From positions 19,414 through 83,413 of the forward strand of contig JANYDW010000041.1 of the NCBI GenBank assembly GCA_025363455.1: DNA of 64,000 nucleotides, in the 5' to 3' direction. Source of the DNA: Oleiharenicola sp. (GTDB taxonomy: Bacteria; Verrucomicrobiota; Verrucomicrobiia; Opitutales; Opitutaceae). The position numbers and the translations under genes were made by a program. This document shows, one piece after another, positions 46,370 to 55,335 of the stretch. A model generated the notes under the pieces. That model was given only the letters and a program-made list of their open reading frames with translations, had not been told where the DNA came from and made no database searches. Position 1 is the stretch's first letter, and each line of letters opens with the position of its first letter.

Positions 46370-49300
46370 TTGCCTTACTTGAATAACGCCGCTCCGGATC
46401 CGCTACTCGGCCGCTGTTTCACGGCGACTGGCGGTGGCATGGCCGCGATGGGCGCAATGGTCATTCTAGGACGTTTTACGGGACACCTCGAATGGGTCAC
46501 GCTGATTCCGGGCGGGGCGCCCATGGCATTCATGACGGCCCTGACTTTCATCATAAGCGGGTTGGGCTTTGTTGGACATGGGTGCGGGTGGGGCCGGGTG
46601 GGTCGCAGCCTTGGTCTGCTGACCTTGCTGATGGGGGCCGGCACCTTGGGGCTTTATGCCCTGGCCGAGCCATTATCCATCAAGACCTTTATTTACCAAC
46701 CGGGAAAATTCTCTTCCGGGGTGGGCTTTGACGGCCGGATGGCGCCCAACACAGCGGGATCGTTTATCGTTCTTGGTTTGCTGTTGGGTCTGCTCCAAGA
46801 GAGCAAGCCGCGCGTGCGCCTTTTGGTTTCGCTGGCCTCCCTGCTCATCGCCACGGCCTCCCTGTCGCTCTGCAGCTATCTGATCGGCTTGCGGACGGCC
46901 GCGACCTGGTGGCGCTTCACGGGCATGGCCGTGCATACGGCGGTCGCTTTCATTCTCGCGGGAGCGGTGGTCGCGTTGTGGACATGGCGCAAGACCCGAT
47001 TGACCGAAAGAGCCATGGCACAATCGCAGCTGCTCTTCGCCACGGCGGGCGGATTGATCGTGATGGTCGGGCTCGTCTCCTACGTGAGCCAGGTCCAGCT
47101 GATCGCCGCGTCGGAAGACGTGGTGCATACGCATGAGGTTCGAGGGGCGGTCGACCGCCTGGTTTCGGAAATCGCCCGGATGGAATCCTCCGCTCGCGGC
47201 TACGCCCTGACGGGGTCCGATTCCTTCCAGAAGCGAGTGGGTGACCACAGGGCTGAGGCCGAAGCCAAGCTGGCGCAACTCGCCGGGCTGGTGACGGATG
47301 ATCCGGCCCAGCTGGAGAGGGTCCACCGGCTGCGCGACCTGGCGCAGCAGAAATTTCAGCAGAGCGCGGACCTGTTGCGGGCTTGGGACGAGGCGGGCCA
47401 GGTGGCCGCCGGGCGTTTGCTCGCGGAAAAGCCGGCCGGCAGTGCCCTGGTCAATCTGGCGGAAGAGATGCGGCTGGCGGAGACGCGGCTGTTGCAGCCG
47501 AGGCAAAGGGAGATGGAGATGATGGAATCCGGGGCGCGCCGCATTCAGCTCATCGCGAGCGAATTGGCGCTAGTGCTGGTGGTGTTGGCGTATGCCCTGG
47601 AGTATAAGGCTACCGTGGCACGCGGTCTGGCCGAAGCCCGGTTGCGCGAGAGCCAGCAGCACTTCGAACGGCTCTTTGAGAATGCTCCTGACGCCATCCT
47701 CCTCGTCAACCAGCTGGGCCGCATCGTGCATGTCAATTCCAGGACCAGGGAGCTGTTTGGTTACACGGTGGAGGAACTGGTTCAGCGGGAACTTATCTTT
47801 CTTTTGCCCGAGCACCTGCGGGAGCGCCACGGGGGGCATCTGGCGAGATATTTTGCCGCCCCCCAGGCCCGGATGATGGGCGCAGGACTCGACCTGCAGG
47901 GCCGCCGCAAAGATGGCAGCGAATTTGCCGTCGATATCATGTTGAGTCCGTTGGAGACGGACGGGGAGATACAGGCACTTGCGGTGATCCGTGACTTTAC
48001 CGACCGCAAACGCACCGAGGCCGCACTGCTGGAGAGTGAGGAGCGCAACCGGCTGTTTGCGGAGCACGCCCCGGCTTCCGTGGCGATGTTCGATCGCAAC
48101 ATGATTTACCTCGTGGTGAGCCAAAAATGGATTTCCGATTACAAGCTGGCCGGGCGCCCCATCATCGGTCGGTCGCACTACGAGGTGTTTCCCGAAATTC
48201 CGGAGCGCTGGAAACAGGACCATCGCAACTGCCTCGCGGGCGCCATTCTGATCTCCGAGGCGGATTTGTTCGAGCGGGCGGACGGTACCAGGCAATGGCT
48301 GCGGTATGAAGTGCGGCCGTGGCACAACTCGGCCGGCGAGATTGGAGGCATCGTGATGTTCACCCAGGATATAACCCAGCAAAAGCAGCTTCAGGAAAAT
48401 CTGGCGACCGCGCGCGACCAAGCGCTGGAGGCCTCGCGGATGAAGTCGCAGTTCCTCGCCAACATGAGCCATGAGATCCGCACCCCGATGAACGGCGTCC
48501 TCGGCATGACCGAACTGCTCCTGGACACCCCCTTGACCGAGGATCAGATGCAGATGGGCCGGGTGATCCGCATCAGCGGCGAAAACCTCCTGACGATCAT
48601 CAACGACATCCTGGACTTCTCCAAGATCGAGGCGGGCAAGCTCCGGATCGAGGCCGCCGAATTCGACCTCGTCGAGCAGATCAACCAAACCCTGGCGTTG
48701 CTGGCCCCGCGGGCGCAGGCGCGCGCGCTCACTCTCACCGCTGACCTGCCGCCGGATCTACCGGCGGGACTAAGTGGTGACGCTGGTCGGATCCAGCAGG
48801 TGCTGGTCAATCTGGTGGGCAACGCGATCAAATTTACTGAAAAAGGCCGGGTCCAGGTGACGGTACAGCCGCAAGGCGCGGTCCTGTCTGGCAATTTTGC
48901 CTTCAGGGTTGAGGTGCAGGACACGGGCATCGGCTTGACGCCGGAGCAGCAGGCACGCCTGTTCGAGCCCTTCACGCAGGCCGATGGTTCGGCGACCCGC
49001 AAATATGGCGGCACCGGCTTAGGCCTGGCCATCTCCCGCCAGCTGCTGCAGCTCATGGGCGGCCGCATCGGCCTGACCAGCGAACCCGGCCAAGGCTCGA
49101 CTTTCTGGTTCGAGTTGGAACTGCCGATGGTGAGACGTTCCGCCCCGGCGGCGGCTGCGGTGAAGTTGCCCCCGGTGGCGGTCCCACCGCCGACTGCGAG
49201 AATCCTGGTGGCGGAGGATAACCCGGCCAATCAACTCCTGATGCGCATGATGCTGGAGAAATTGGGCCTGGCTTTCGATCTCGTCGGCGATGGCGAGGCG

Positions 49301-49978
49301 GTGCTCAAGAAACTGGCCGAGGGTGACTATGCCGCGGTGATCATGGACTGCCAGATGCCGCGGCTCGACGGTTATGAGACCACCCGCCGGATCCGCTCCG
49401 GCACCGCCGCCGTGCGCCAGCCGCGGATTCCCATCATCGCGCTGACGGCGCATGCCATGGCCAGCGACCGGGAGAAATGCCTGGCGGCCGGCATGGACGA
49501 ATATGTGTCCAAGCCGATCAATCAGGTAGCCCTGCAGGGCGTCTTGCGACACTTCGGGGTTATAATCCACGGGGCGACGCTTCAGCCGGCCCCGGCTCGG
49601 TCGGTGACCCCGGCGGTCAGCACCGTGTTGGATCCGGCCCAACTGGCCCAGTTGCGCAGCCTGCCCGGCCGGCTCGGTCCGACGTTGCTGGCCGACGTGA
49701 TGCAGCTGGCGCTCACCGAGGTGCCCATGGGCTTGGGGCAATTGCACGCTTTGCTGGAGCAGCGTACCACCACCGAAGTCGTGCACCTCGCGCACCGGCT
49801 GGCCGGCAGCGCCGCCAATCTCGGGGCCGGAGCCTTCCGCCGGGTGCTGCAGGATATTGAAGCGGCCGCCCGCCTGCCGGACGGGGAGACCGCCGCCGGC
49901 CTGCGGCCGGACCTTGACCGACAATGGCAATTGGTGCGAGATGCCCTGGAGCAATTGCAGACCGCGGAGAAATCATGA
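46370..49978 (+). CDS. Hybrid sensor histidine kinase (MASE-like TM, CHASE3, PAS-PAS, HisKA, HATPase, REC, Hpt)
   Basis: A 1,202-residue membrane sensor. An N-terminal block of about six helices ends near residue 215. A CHASE3-like extracytoplasmic domain follows (about 235-395, bounded by a final helix). Two PAS domains are at about 420-545 and 555-665. The phosphoacceptor H701 is in NMSHEIRTPMNG, the ATPase N-box is LVNLVGNAIKFTE, and the G-boxes are DTGIGL and GGTGLGLAIS. The receiver D993 is in VIMDCQMPRLDG, and H1142 is in the Hpt motif AHRLAGSA. It starts with TTG at 46370; no in-frame ATG precedes residue 24. It overlaps the next response regulator by four bases. Confidence 0.93.
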   Translation: MPYLNNAAPDPLLGRCFTATGGGMAAMGAMVILGRFTGHLEWVTLIPGGAPMAFMTALTFIISGLGFVGHGCGWGRVGRSLGLLTLLMGAGTLGLYALAEPLSIKTFIYQPGKFSSGVGFDGRMAPNTAGSFIVLGLLLGLLQESKPRVRLLVSLASLLIATASLSLCSYLIGLRTAATWWRFTGMAVHTAVAFILAGAVVALWTWRKTRLTERAMAQSQLLFATAGGLIVMVGLVSYVSQVQLIAASEDVVHTHEVRGAVDRLVSEIARMESSARGYALTGSDSFQKRVGDHRAEAEAKLAQLAGLVTDDPAQLERVHRLRDLAQQKFQQSADLLRAWDEAGQVAAGRLLAEKPAGSALVNLAEEMRLAETRLLQPRQREMEMMESGARRIQLIASELALVLVVLAYALEYKATVARGLAEARLRESQQHFERLFENAPDAILLVNQLGRIVHVNSRTRELFGYTVEELVQRELIFLLPEHLRERHGGHLARYFAAPQARMMGAGLDLQGRRKDGSEFAVDIMLSPLETDGEIQALAVIRDFTDRKRTEAALLESEERNRLFAEHAPASVAMFDRNMIYLVVSQKWISDYKLAGRPIIGRSHYEVFPEIPERWKQDHRNCLAGAILISEADLFERADGTRQWLRYEVRPWHNSAGEIGGIVMFTQDITQQKQLQENLATARDQALEASRMKSQFLANMSHEIRTPMNGVLGMTELLLDTPLTEDQMQMGRVIRISGENLLTIINDILDFSKIEAGKLRIEAAEFDLVEQINQTLALLAPRAQARALTLTADLPPDLPAGLSGDAGRIQQVLVNLVGNAIKFTEKGRVQVTVQPQGAVLSGNFAFRVEVQDTGIGLTPEQQARLFEPFTQADGSATRKYGGTGLGLAISRQLLQLMGGRIGLTSEPGQGSTFWFELELPMVRRSAPAAAAVKLPPVAVPPPTARILVAEDNPANQLLMRMMLEKLGLAFDLVGDGEAVLKKLAEGDYAAVIMDCQMPRLDGYETTRRIRSGTAAVRQPRIPIIALTAHAMASDREKCLAAGMDEYVSKPINQVALQGVLRHFGVIIHGATLQPAPARSVTPAVSTVLDPAQLAQLRSLPGRLGPTLLADVMQLALTEVPMGLGQLHALLEQRTTTEVVHLAHRLAGSAANLGAGAFRRVLQDIEAAARLPDGETAAGLRPDLDRQWQLVRDALEQLQTAEKS

Positions 49979-50577
49979 AAATACTAATGGTCGAGGATGA
50001 TCCCATCGCCGCAGTGGTGCTGGAGGCTTCGCTCAAGCAGCTCGGCCATGAGGTCGAGGTGGCCCGGGACGGGACCACCGGCTGGCAGCGCTTTGCGGCA
50101 GAGCCGCGGCGCCTGGTGATCAGTGATTGGATGATGCCCGGTCTCGACGGGCTGGAGCTGTGCCGGAGGATCCGGGCCCAAGGCGGCGACTACACCTTCT
50201 TTATCTTGCTCTCCAACCTCAGCAACACGGCGGAAAACCTCGACCAGGCAATGGAGGCCGGCGCGGACGACTTTCTGGCCAAACCGGTGAAGCCGGTGGA
50301 ATTAAAGGCGCGCCTGCGCGTGGCGGAACGCATCCTCAACTACGCGACCCAAGTGAGACAATTGCAGGAGATAATTCCGATCTGCGGTTACTGCAAAAAA
50401 ATGCGCGACGACAAGAATTACTGGAGTCAGGTGGAGGAATACATCGGCAAGCAGGCCGGCTCGAGCTTCAGCCATGGAGTATGCCCGGACTGTTATGAAC
50501 GGGTGCTGGTGCCACAGTTGCGCCAGATCGGAGCGGTGCCGCCGCCCTATCCCGAGGTGAAGCGGGTGGTTAAGTAA
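49975..50577 (+). CDS. Response regulator with C-terminal Cys-rich domain
   Basis: A 200-residue protein. The receiver has D51 in VISDWMMPGLDG and the Lys in LAKPVKP. The C-terminal about 60 residues form a Cys-containing module: IPICGYCKKMRDDKNYWSQV, then FSHGVCPDCYERVL. This motif recurs at the ends of many sensor and regulator proteins, and the four Cys could hold a metal, but no function is known. Start ATG 49975 overlaps the kinase stop (ATGA), so the two form one phosphorelay. No DNA-binding domain, so output is probably by protein interaction. Confidence 0.9.
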   Translation: MKILMVEDDPIAAVVLEASLKQLGHEVEVARDGTTGWQRFAAEPRRLVISDWMMPGLDGLELCRRIRAQGGDYTFFILLSNLSNTAENLDQAMEAGADDFLAKPVKPVELKARLRVAERILNYATQVRQLQEIIPICGYCKKMRDDKNYWSQVEEYIGKQAGSSFSHGVCPDCYERVLVPQLRQIGAVPPPYPEVKRVVK

Positions 50578-50595
50578 AGATCCTCGGGGCGTTTT

Positions 50596-50717
50596 TTGTA
50601 GGAGCCTGCTTGCCCGTTCGACAAGCTCAGGGCCCAGAGCCTGCCGTGGGGCAGGCGATTCGGAACGCCCGCCACCGGACCGACCGCAGAATCGCCTGCA
50701 AGCAAGCTCCTCCATCC
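50596..50717. repeat. Large intergenic inverted repeat, REPIN-like with embedded motif
   Basis: TGTAGGAGCCTGCTTGC at the left pairs with GCAAGCAAGCTCCTCC at the right (GTAG versus GGAG-type end). Inside are CCCGTTCGACAAGCTCAGGG, a GCAGGCGATTC / GAATCGCCTGC stem and about 20 further bases. It spans most of the gap between the regulator and the NPP gene, the rest of which holds a short CGAAGCAAGCTTCG hairpin. Confidence 0.7.
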
Positions 50718-50770
50718 CGACCGAGCCGAAGCAAGCTTCGGGGTAGTGGACCCACAGCGAATAAACCCGG

Positions 50771-52024
50771 TCAGCGCCGCAAGGCGGCGCGGACCAGGCG
50801 TTGGTCGCCGTCGTTGGGGGCGGGCTGTACTCCAAGCACGGCACAGAGCAGGTTATAAACGTGGATATTTTCCACGTCCGGCAGCTCCACCCCGTGGCGG
50901 AACGCCGGGCCGCTGCCGATAAACAGAGCGCCCATGTTGGGCGTCGCCGGATCCCAGCCGTGAGAGGCCCGATTGTAGGTGGGCGCACGCACCGGCCAGC
51001 CGGTCCGGCTCTCGAAGTTCCAGTGGTCGTCGGCGAGCAGCACCACGTCGGGGATCCGCGGGTTGCCGCGATAGTGCAGGCGTTCGGGGGTCTCGTCGCG
51101 CAGCCAAACGTGGAGCTGGGGCGGTACCTTGGCGCGGATCTGCGCCGCAAGTTCGGCGGCGGTGATGGTGCCTGGCTTCGGCCGCACGCCGCCCACCGGG
51201 CCGGTGGCATCGACCTGCACTTGGGCCATGTTCATCAGGTCCTCCAGAAAGATGATCCGGTCGGGCCCGCACGGCGACATGCCATGGTCGGAGACCAGGA
51301 CGAGGTTGGCGCGGTCACGCAGGCCGAGCCGCGCAAGTCCGTCGAGCAGGCGCTGAACGGCGGCGTCCACCTCCGCCACGGCGGCGGCGGTTTCAGGCGC
51401 GTCCGGGCCGAATTTATGTCCCTTCGTGTCGACCACGTCGAAATAGAGCGTGCATAAACCCGGGCGCTCCGCGTCGGGCCCCTCGAGCCAGCGCAGGAGT
51501 TCGTCCACGCGTTCGTTCGTCGGGATCTTCCCGTCAAAGGGTTTGAAGCGATTCGGGCGCAGGCCGTGGTTTTGAGTTTCGGAACCGGGCCAGAAATAGC
51601 AGAAGCTGTGCACGCCTTGACGCTCGGCGGTGATCCACACGGGCTCGCCTTGGGCCCACCAATGTTCCTCCGTGTTGCTCTCGGGCTTGCTCATGCCGAA
51701 GGTCGTCCCGGCGTCGGGATCATAGAACCAGTTGCCGACGATGCCGTGGTGCGCGGGGTACAGGCCGGTGACGATCGTATAATGGTTGGGAAAAGTTTTG
51801 GTGGGGAAACTCGGAGTCAGACGCGTGGCATGCACGCCGCCGGCGGCCAGGCGACGTAGCGTGGGGGCTTCATGCTTCTGCAGGTAATCCCAACGGAAGC
51901 CATCGATCGAGATGAGGATTAGCGGGCCCATCCGGGCGCGGTCCGGCGGGGAATTGCAGCCCGGGATGGCCAGGCCGAGCCCCAGCAGCACGATCCAAGT
52001 AACAAGAAATCGAAGCCAGTGCAT
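50771..52024 (-). CDS. Ectonucleotide pyrophosphatase/phosphodiesterase (NPP) family lipoprotein
   Basis: A 417-residue exported hydrolase of the alkaline-phosphatase superfamily. The lipoprotein signal ends in a lipobox-like LAIPGC (Cys about 23). Metal ligands are Asp in LISIDGFRWDY and DH in LVSDHGM; the nucleophile Thr lies in SFPTKTFPNHYTIVTGLYP. The conserved DVVDTKGHKFGPDAPET and ASHGWDPATPNMGALFI blocks are present. NPPs cleave nucleotide or phosphodiester substrates outside the cytoplasm. It is the downstream member of a tandem pair sharing strand and motif order. Confidence 0.93.
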   Translation of the reverse strand: MHWLRFLVTWIVLLGLGLAIPGCNSPPDRARMGPLILISIDGFRWDYLQKHEAPTLRRLAAGGVHATRLTPSFPTKTFPNHYTIVTGLYPAHHGIVGNWFYDPDAGTTFGMSKPESNTEEHWWAQGEPVWITAERQGVHSFCYFWPGSETQNHGLRPNRFKPFDGKIPTNERVDELLRWLEGPDAERPGLCTLYFDVVDTKGHKFGPDAPETAAAVAEVDAAVQRLLDGLARLGLRDRANLVLVSDHGMSPCGPDRIIFLEDLMNMAQVQVDATGPVGGVRPKPGTITAAELAAQIRAKVPPQLHVWLRDETPERLHYRGNPRIPDVVLLADDHWNFESRTGWPVRAPTYNRASHGWDPATPNMGALFIGSGPAFRHGVELPDVENIHVYNLLCAVLGVQPAPNDGDQRLVRAALRR

Positions 52025-52039
52025 CGCAGGCGGTGCGTT

Positions 52040-53278
52040 TCAGCGGGCCAGCGCGGCCCGGGCGAGCCGATTGTCCCCATCATTGGGAGCCGGCGTGAGG
52101 CCGAGCACGGAGCAAACCAGGTTGTAAACGTGGATGTTATCCACGTCGGGCAATTTCACGCCGCGGCGGAAGGCCGGGCCGCTGGCGATGAAGAGTGCGC
52201 CCATGTTGGGCGTCGCGGGATCCCAGCCATGGTTGCCCCGGTCAAAGCGGGCCTGGAGCAGAGGCCACCCGGTCTTTTGTTCGATGCACCAATGATCATC
52301 CGGCACGAAGACAATGGGTGGAATGCGGTTGCTGGCGCGGTAGTGCAGCTGTTCCGGCACCTCTTCGCGAAGGTAAACGTGCACCTGCGGCGGGGCCTTG
52401 GCGCGAATCGACGCCACGAGGGCGGCGGTGTCCACCCCGGGCTTGGGTCGCACTCCGCCGTGGGGCCCGTTGGCCTCCACGGTGACGAGGGACATGTCCA
52501 TCAGGTCGTCAAAGAACACCACCCGGTCGGGACTCGTTTCCGACATACCGTGGTCGGACACGACGACGAGGTTGGTGGTGTCGCGCCGGCCCAGTTTAAC
52601 CAGACCGTCCAGCAGGCGAGCGAGAGCGCTGTCGACCTCGTGCACGGCCGCGGCGGTTTCGGGCGACTCCGGACCGTAGGTGTGGCTGGCCACATCCACC
52701 GTGTCGAAGTAGAGGACAAACAAATGCGGCCGTTCGGCCTCCGGCAGGGCGAGCCACTCCAGCAGGCCGTCGACGCGCTGGGCCGGGCGGAGTTTCTTGT
52801 CGTAAGGTTTGGAAAACGATGGGTGCCGGCCCTGCAGTTCCACCTCGGAGCCAGGCCAGAAATAGCAGGCACTGCGCACGCCCTGTTTCTCGGCCGTGAT
52901 CCATACCGGCTCGCCGCCGCTCCACCAGTAGGTTTCGTTGTTGGACTTGGCAAAGTCCGCCTTAAGCGCGGGATCATGAAAGTAATTGTTGACGATGCCG
53001 TGATGCTCGGGACGCAGGCCGGTCACGAGGGTGTAGTGATTGGGAAAAGTCCGCGAGGGAAAGCTCGGGATGAGTCGCCGGGTGTGGGTGCCCGCCGCCG
53101 CCAGCTGGCGGAGGGTCGGCACGTCGTATTTTTGCAGGTAATCCCAGCGGAAACCATCGATGGAGATGAGGATCAGTGGGCCATTCCCCGCCGAGGCCTT
53201 GGGCAAAGTCGTGCAGGCCGAAAAGCACAATGCTGCCATGGTACCGGTCGCGATGAGAACGAGGGAACGCAGATTCAT
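52040..53278 (-). CDS. Ectonucleotide pyrophosphatase/phosphodiesterase (NPP) family lipoprotein, paralogue
   Basis: A 412-residue homologue of the neighbouring gene, 15 bases upstream of it. The lipobox is LCFSAC. Asp in LISIDGFRWDY and DH in VVSDHGMSE are the metal ligands, and the nucleophile Thr lies in SFPSRTFPNHYTLVTGLRP. Many blocks are near-identical to the first copy (HGWDPATPNMGALFI, then AFRRGVKLPDVDNIHVYNL), so the pair came from tandem duplication. Substrates may differ, since the regions around residues 110-170 diverge. Confidence 0.93.
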   Translation of the reverse strand: MNLRSLVLIATGTMAALCFSACTTLPKASAGNGPLILISIDGFRWDYLQKYDVPTLRQLAAAGTHTRRLIPSFPSRTFPNHYTLVTGLRPEHHGIVNNYFHDPALKADFAKSNNETYWWSGGEPVWITAEKQGVRSACYFWPGSEVELQGRHPSFSKPYDKKLRPAQRVDGLLEWLALPEAERPHLFVLYFDTVDVASHTYGPESPETAAAVHEVDSALARLLDGLVKLGRRDTTNLVVVSDHGMSETSPDRVVFFDDLMDMSLVTVEANGPHGGVRPKPGVDTAALVASIRAKAPPQVHVYLREEVPEQLHYRASNRIPPIVFVPDDHWCIEQKTGWPLLQARFDRGNHGWDPATPNMGALFIASGPAFRRGVKLPDVDNIHVYNLVCSVLGLTPAPNDGDNRLARAALAR

Positions 53279-53350
53279 TGTTTACACCAAGGTCGCAAAG
53301 GAAGCGAAGAAGGGGAAGATTATCTTGGCGTCCTTCGCGATCTTGGTGTG
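53279..53350. repeat. Imperfect inverted repeat between NPP and slyX
   Basis: ACACCAAGGTCGCAAAGGAAG pairs with CTTCGCGATCTTGGTGT around about 30 bases. It fills the divergent intergenic region, so it may carry or disturb both promoters. Confidence 0.5.
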
Positions 53351-53352
53351 AC

Positions 53353-53562
53353 ATGCCAAGGATGAACGACGCCGAACGACTCACCCTGCTCGAGGAGCGC
53401 TATGCGCACCTGCAGCGCCATGTCGTCCAGCAAGACAAGGCCGTGCTCAAGCTCAGCGAGGAATTGGCGAAACTCCGTCAGGAAATCAGCCTGCTGCGCA
53501 GCCGGGAAACGGGTGATGCGCAGCCGGGCGGAATGCCGGACGAGCGTCCGCCGCACTACTGA
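53353..53562 (+). CDS. slyX: SlyX-family protein
   Basis: A 69-residue coiled-coil protein. Helical region 5-48 (ERLTLLEERYAHLQRHVVQQ, then LSEELAKLRQEISLL) ends in a Pro-rich tail with the family's C-terminal P-P-H-Y. E. coli slyX lies beside slyD; its function is unknown. Start ATG 53353 is chosen; ATG 53362 is an alternative. It is convergent with the coiled-coil membrane protein gene, with a REPIN between them. Confidence 0.85.
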   Translation: MPRMNDAERLTLLEERYAHLQRHVVQQDKAVLKLSEELAKLRQEISLLRSRETGDAQPGGMPDERPPHY

Positions 53563-53571
53563 CGCCAATCA

Positions 53572-53640
53572 GGTAGGGGCCGAGCTTGCTCGGTCATCTG
53601 ACGCACGCCTATAGGGCCGAGCAAGCTCGGCCCCTACAGG
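53572..53640. repeat. REPIN-like inverted repeat, class D
   Basis: GTAGGGGCCGAGCTTGCTCG at the left pairs perfectly with CGAGCAAGCTCGGCCCCTAC at the right over about 21 bases, with each arm also forming its own hairpin (CCGAGC/GCTCGG). Located between two convergent genes. Confidence 0.9.
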
Positions 53641-53647
53641 AAATTTC

Positions 53648-54901
53648 TCAGAACAACGCCGTCAGCTCGATGTGCTTGCCCGGCTCGACGAAGATCTCGC
53701 CTGAAAGAGCGGCGGTCTCGTCGTTCTTGTAGAGCTTGCAGGCGACGGGCATTGTCACGTCGTTGGAAGACCAGCCCCATTTGCCAATGGAGACGAATTG
53801 CATGGGCACACCCTTGTCCCAACTCAGGCCGGGACCGTCACCGCGAATGAAGAGCTTGTTGCCGATGCCGATGTAGGCCGTGACAAGCAACCGCGTGGCG
53901 CCATCGGAAGTGATCGAGGACTCCACGGGCGCCGGTTCGGCCGCGGCCTCGCTGGGTGTGGTTGCCGGCTCGGCGGCGGCGCTGCTGCTTTCCGCCGGGA
54001 TGGATTCCGCCGACATGGCGGCGAGGGTCTCCTCGGGCTTCGGTTTCCGCGGCGCGCGGGGTTTCTTCGGTTTTGGTTCCTCGGACGGCGCGGCCGGGCT
54101 TTCGCTCAGGGTGACGGACTCGATGACGGAAGCGGGGGCGGGTTCGGTCTTGGTTTCTGCAGCCACCGGTTCGGTTTGTAGCGGCGGTCTGTGACCGCCG
54201 TCGGCTTGGGTTGCGGGGTCGGAGCGGCGGTCATGGACCGCCGCTACAGGGGCGCTGGCGACGGCCTTGCCGAGTGCGGCGATGCGGGCGTCAATCTGGG
54301 CCAGCGTGGTCTGCAGTTCGCTGTGGAGGCGGGTGGTGGCGTCCTGCACGGCGGCGAGTTGCTTGCGCGAGGCGGATTCCAATCCCGACCACTCGGCGGC
54401 GGTCTTGGTGATCTTGTCGGCCACGGCCTTGAGGTTGTCGGCGTTGGCCGCGCGGAGTTCGTCGAGCTCACGCTCCAGGGCCTCGCGTTCCTCGGTGTCC
54501 TTGGTGGCGAGCGCCTCGTTGAACTCGGCGAGTTTCTCCTGCATGCGGTAAGGCAGGTTCTCGGCGGCGTGCGCGGTCTTGTGGACGGATTCCTCGACGG
54601 CCTTGATTTGCGCGGCGGCGCGGGCAAGACTTTCGGTGGCGGCATGGAGGCGCTGCACCTGGTCGGCCACCCGGCCGCGTTCCGCCTGCACATATTCGGC
54701 CGAGTCGGCGGCATAGTCGGTGAGGAAAGGGATGAGGCCGACGCCAGCCGCGAGCACGACGCAGAGCACGGCGCTCACAAAGGGCAGCGGGGCGTAGGGA
54801 TTCTTGGCGAAATAAACGATGATGAAGGCGGTGATCAACAGGCCGGCATCGATCGCGAGATAAACCAACTTGGACTGGCGGGGGGCGGGGTCGAGATTCA
54901 T
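53648..54901 (-). CDS. Membrane-anchored coiled-coil protein with C-terminal beta domain
   Basis: A 417-residue protein. Two N-terminal membrane helices (about 11-32 and 38-62) are followed by coiled coil (about 65-210, ADQVQRLHAATESLARAAAQ region), a Pro/Lys/Glu-rich linker (about 215-325) and a beta-strand C-terminal domain (about 330-417, RLLVTAYIGIGNKLFIRGDG, then WSSNDVTMPVACKLYK). Residues about 216-242 (APVAAVHDRRSDPATQADGG) are read from a REPIN-like repeat. The C-terminal domain resembles small carbohydrate- or glycan-binding folds only by impression. Function unknown. Confidence 0.82.
   Translation of the reverse strand: MNLDPAPRQSKLVYLAIDAGLLITAFIIVYFAKNPYAPLPFVSAVLCVVLAAGVGLIPFLTDYAADSAEYVQAERGRVADQVQRLHAATESLARAAAQIKAVEESVHKTAHAAENLPYRMQEKLAEFNEALATKDTEEREALERELDELRAANADNLKAVADKITKTAAEWSGLESASRKQLAAVQDATTRLHSELQTTLAQIDARIAALGKAVASAPVAAVHDRRSDPATQADGGHRPPLQTEPVAAETKTEPAPASVIESVTLSESPAAPSEEPKPKKPRAPRKPKPEETLAAMSAESIPAESSSAAAEPATTPSEAAAEPAPVESSITSDGATRLLVTAYIGIGNKLFIRGDGPGLSWDKGVPMQFVSIGKWGWSSNDVTMPVACKLYKNDETAALSGEIFVEPGKHIELTALF
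54177..54249. repeat. REPIN-like repeat, class A, inside the coiled-coil gene
   Basis: TTGTAGCGGCGGTC at the left, GACCGCCGCTACAGG at the right, enclosing two stems GGCGGTC/GACCGCC and a short loop. GTAG and CTAC ends are intact. It lies in the low-complexity linker of the host gene and keeps its reading frame. Confidence 0.9.
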
Positions 54902-55017
54902 GGGGATTCGCGCGCACGCTGGTTTTCGTCTGGCGCGGCCGGATTCTCAAGGCTAAATCCGGCCGCCAGTCGGTTCTTGAACCGGTGGGGCGGCCCGGCA
55001 TGCTGCCGACATAGCCG

Positions 55018-55278
55018 ATGAATTTTTCCCACTTCGTGCGGATTGATCGGGAGGGCCGTGGACTCCAGCGGCACTTTGTGGTGCACACGCTCGACCCCAA
55101 ATTCACCCTCGAACTCACGGCGGACCACGAGGCCCCCGACCGGGTGGGCCGGGGAGTGATCAAGCGGATCTGCGTGCCGAATTCCTGGGCGGGCGACTAT
55201 GGCCAATATGGCCACCTACTCACGGCGGCGCAGGAATTCTTCGCGGAGTCCCATGCCGGCCCGGCCCCACGCAGGTAG
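55018..55278 (+). CDS. Small soluble protein of unknown function
   Basis: An 86-residue protein (start MNFSHFVRIDREGR, then FVVHTLDPKFTLELTAD). It has alternating polar/hydrophobic strands and one helix (YGHLLTAAQEFFAESH). No family recognised. Its TAG stop (55276-55278) lies in the left end of the REPIN at 55274, so the last residues may have been fixed by that insertion. Confidence 0.55.
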   Translation: MNFSHFVRIDREGRGLQRHFVVHTLDPKFTLELTADHEAPDRVGRGVIKRICVPNSWAGDYGQYGHLLTAAQEFFAESHAGPAPRR

Positions 55279-55335
55279 GGCGGCGAGTCCCTTCGCCGCC
55301 GGTGGGAAGGCGCGGAACGGCGACCGCGCCCTACC
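55274..55335. repeat. REPIN-like repeat, class C
   Basis: AGGTAGGGCGGCGAGTCC at the left and GACCGCGCCCTACC at the right, with a GGCGGCG/CGCCGCC hairpin and a GCGCGG/CCGCGC hairpin. It is essentially the whole gap between two convergent genes: the left TAG is the stop of one, and the next base after the right end begins the TAA (55336-55338) of the other. Confidence 0.92.
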
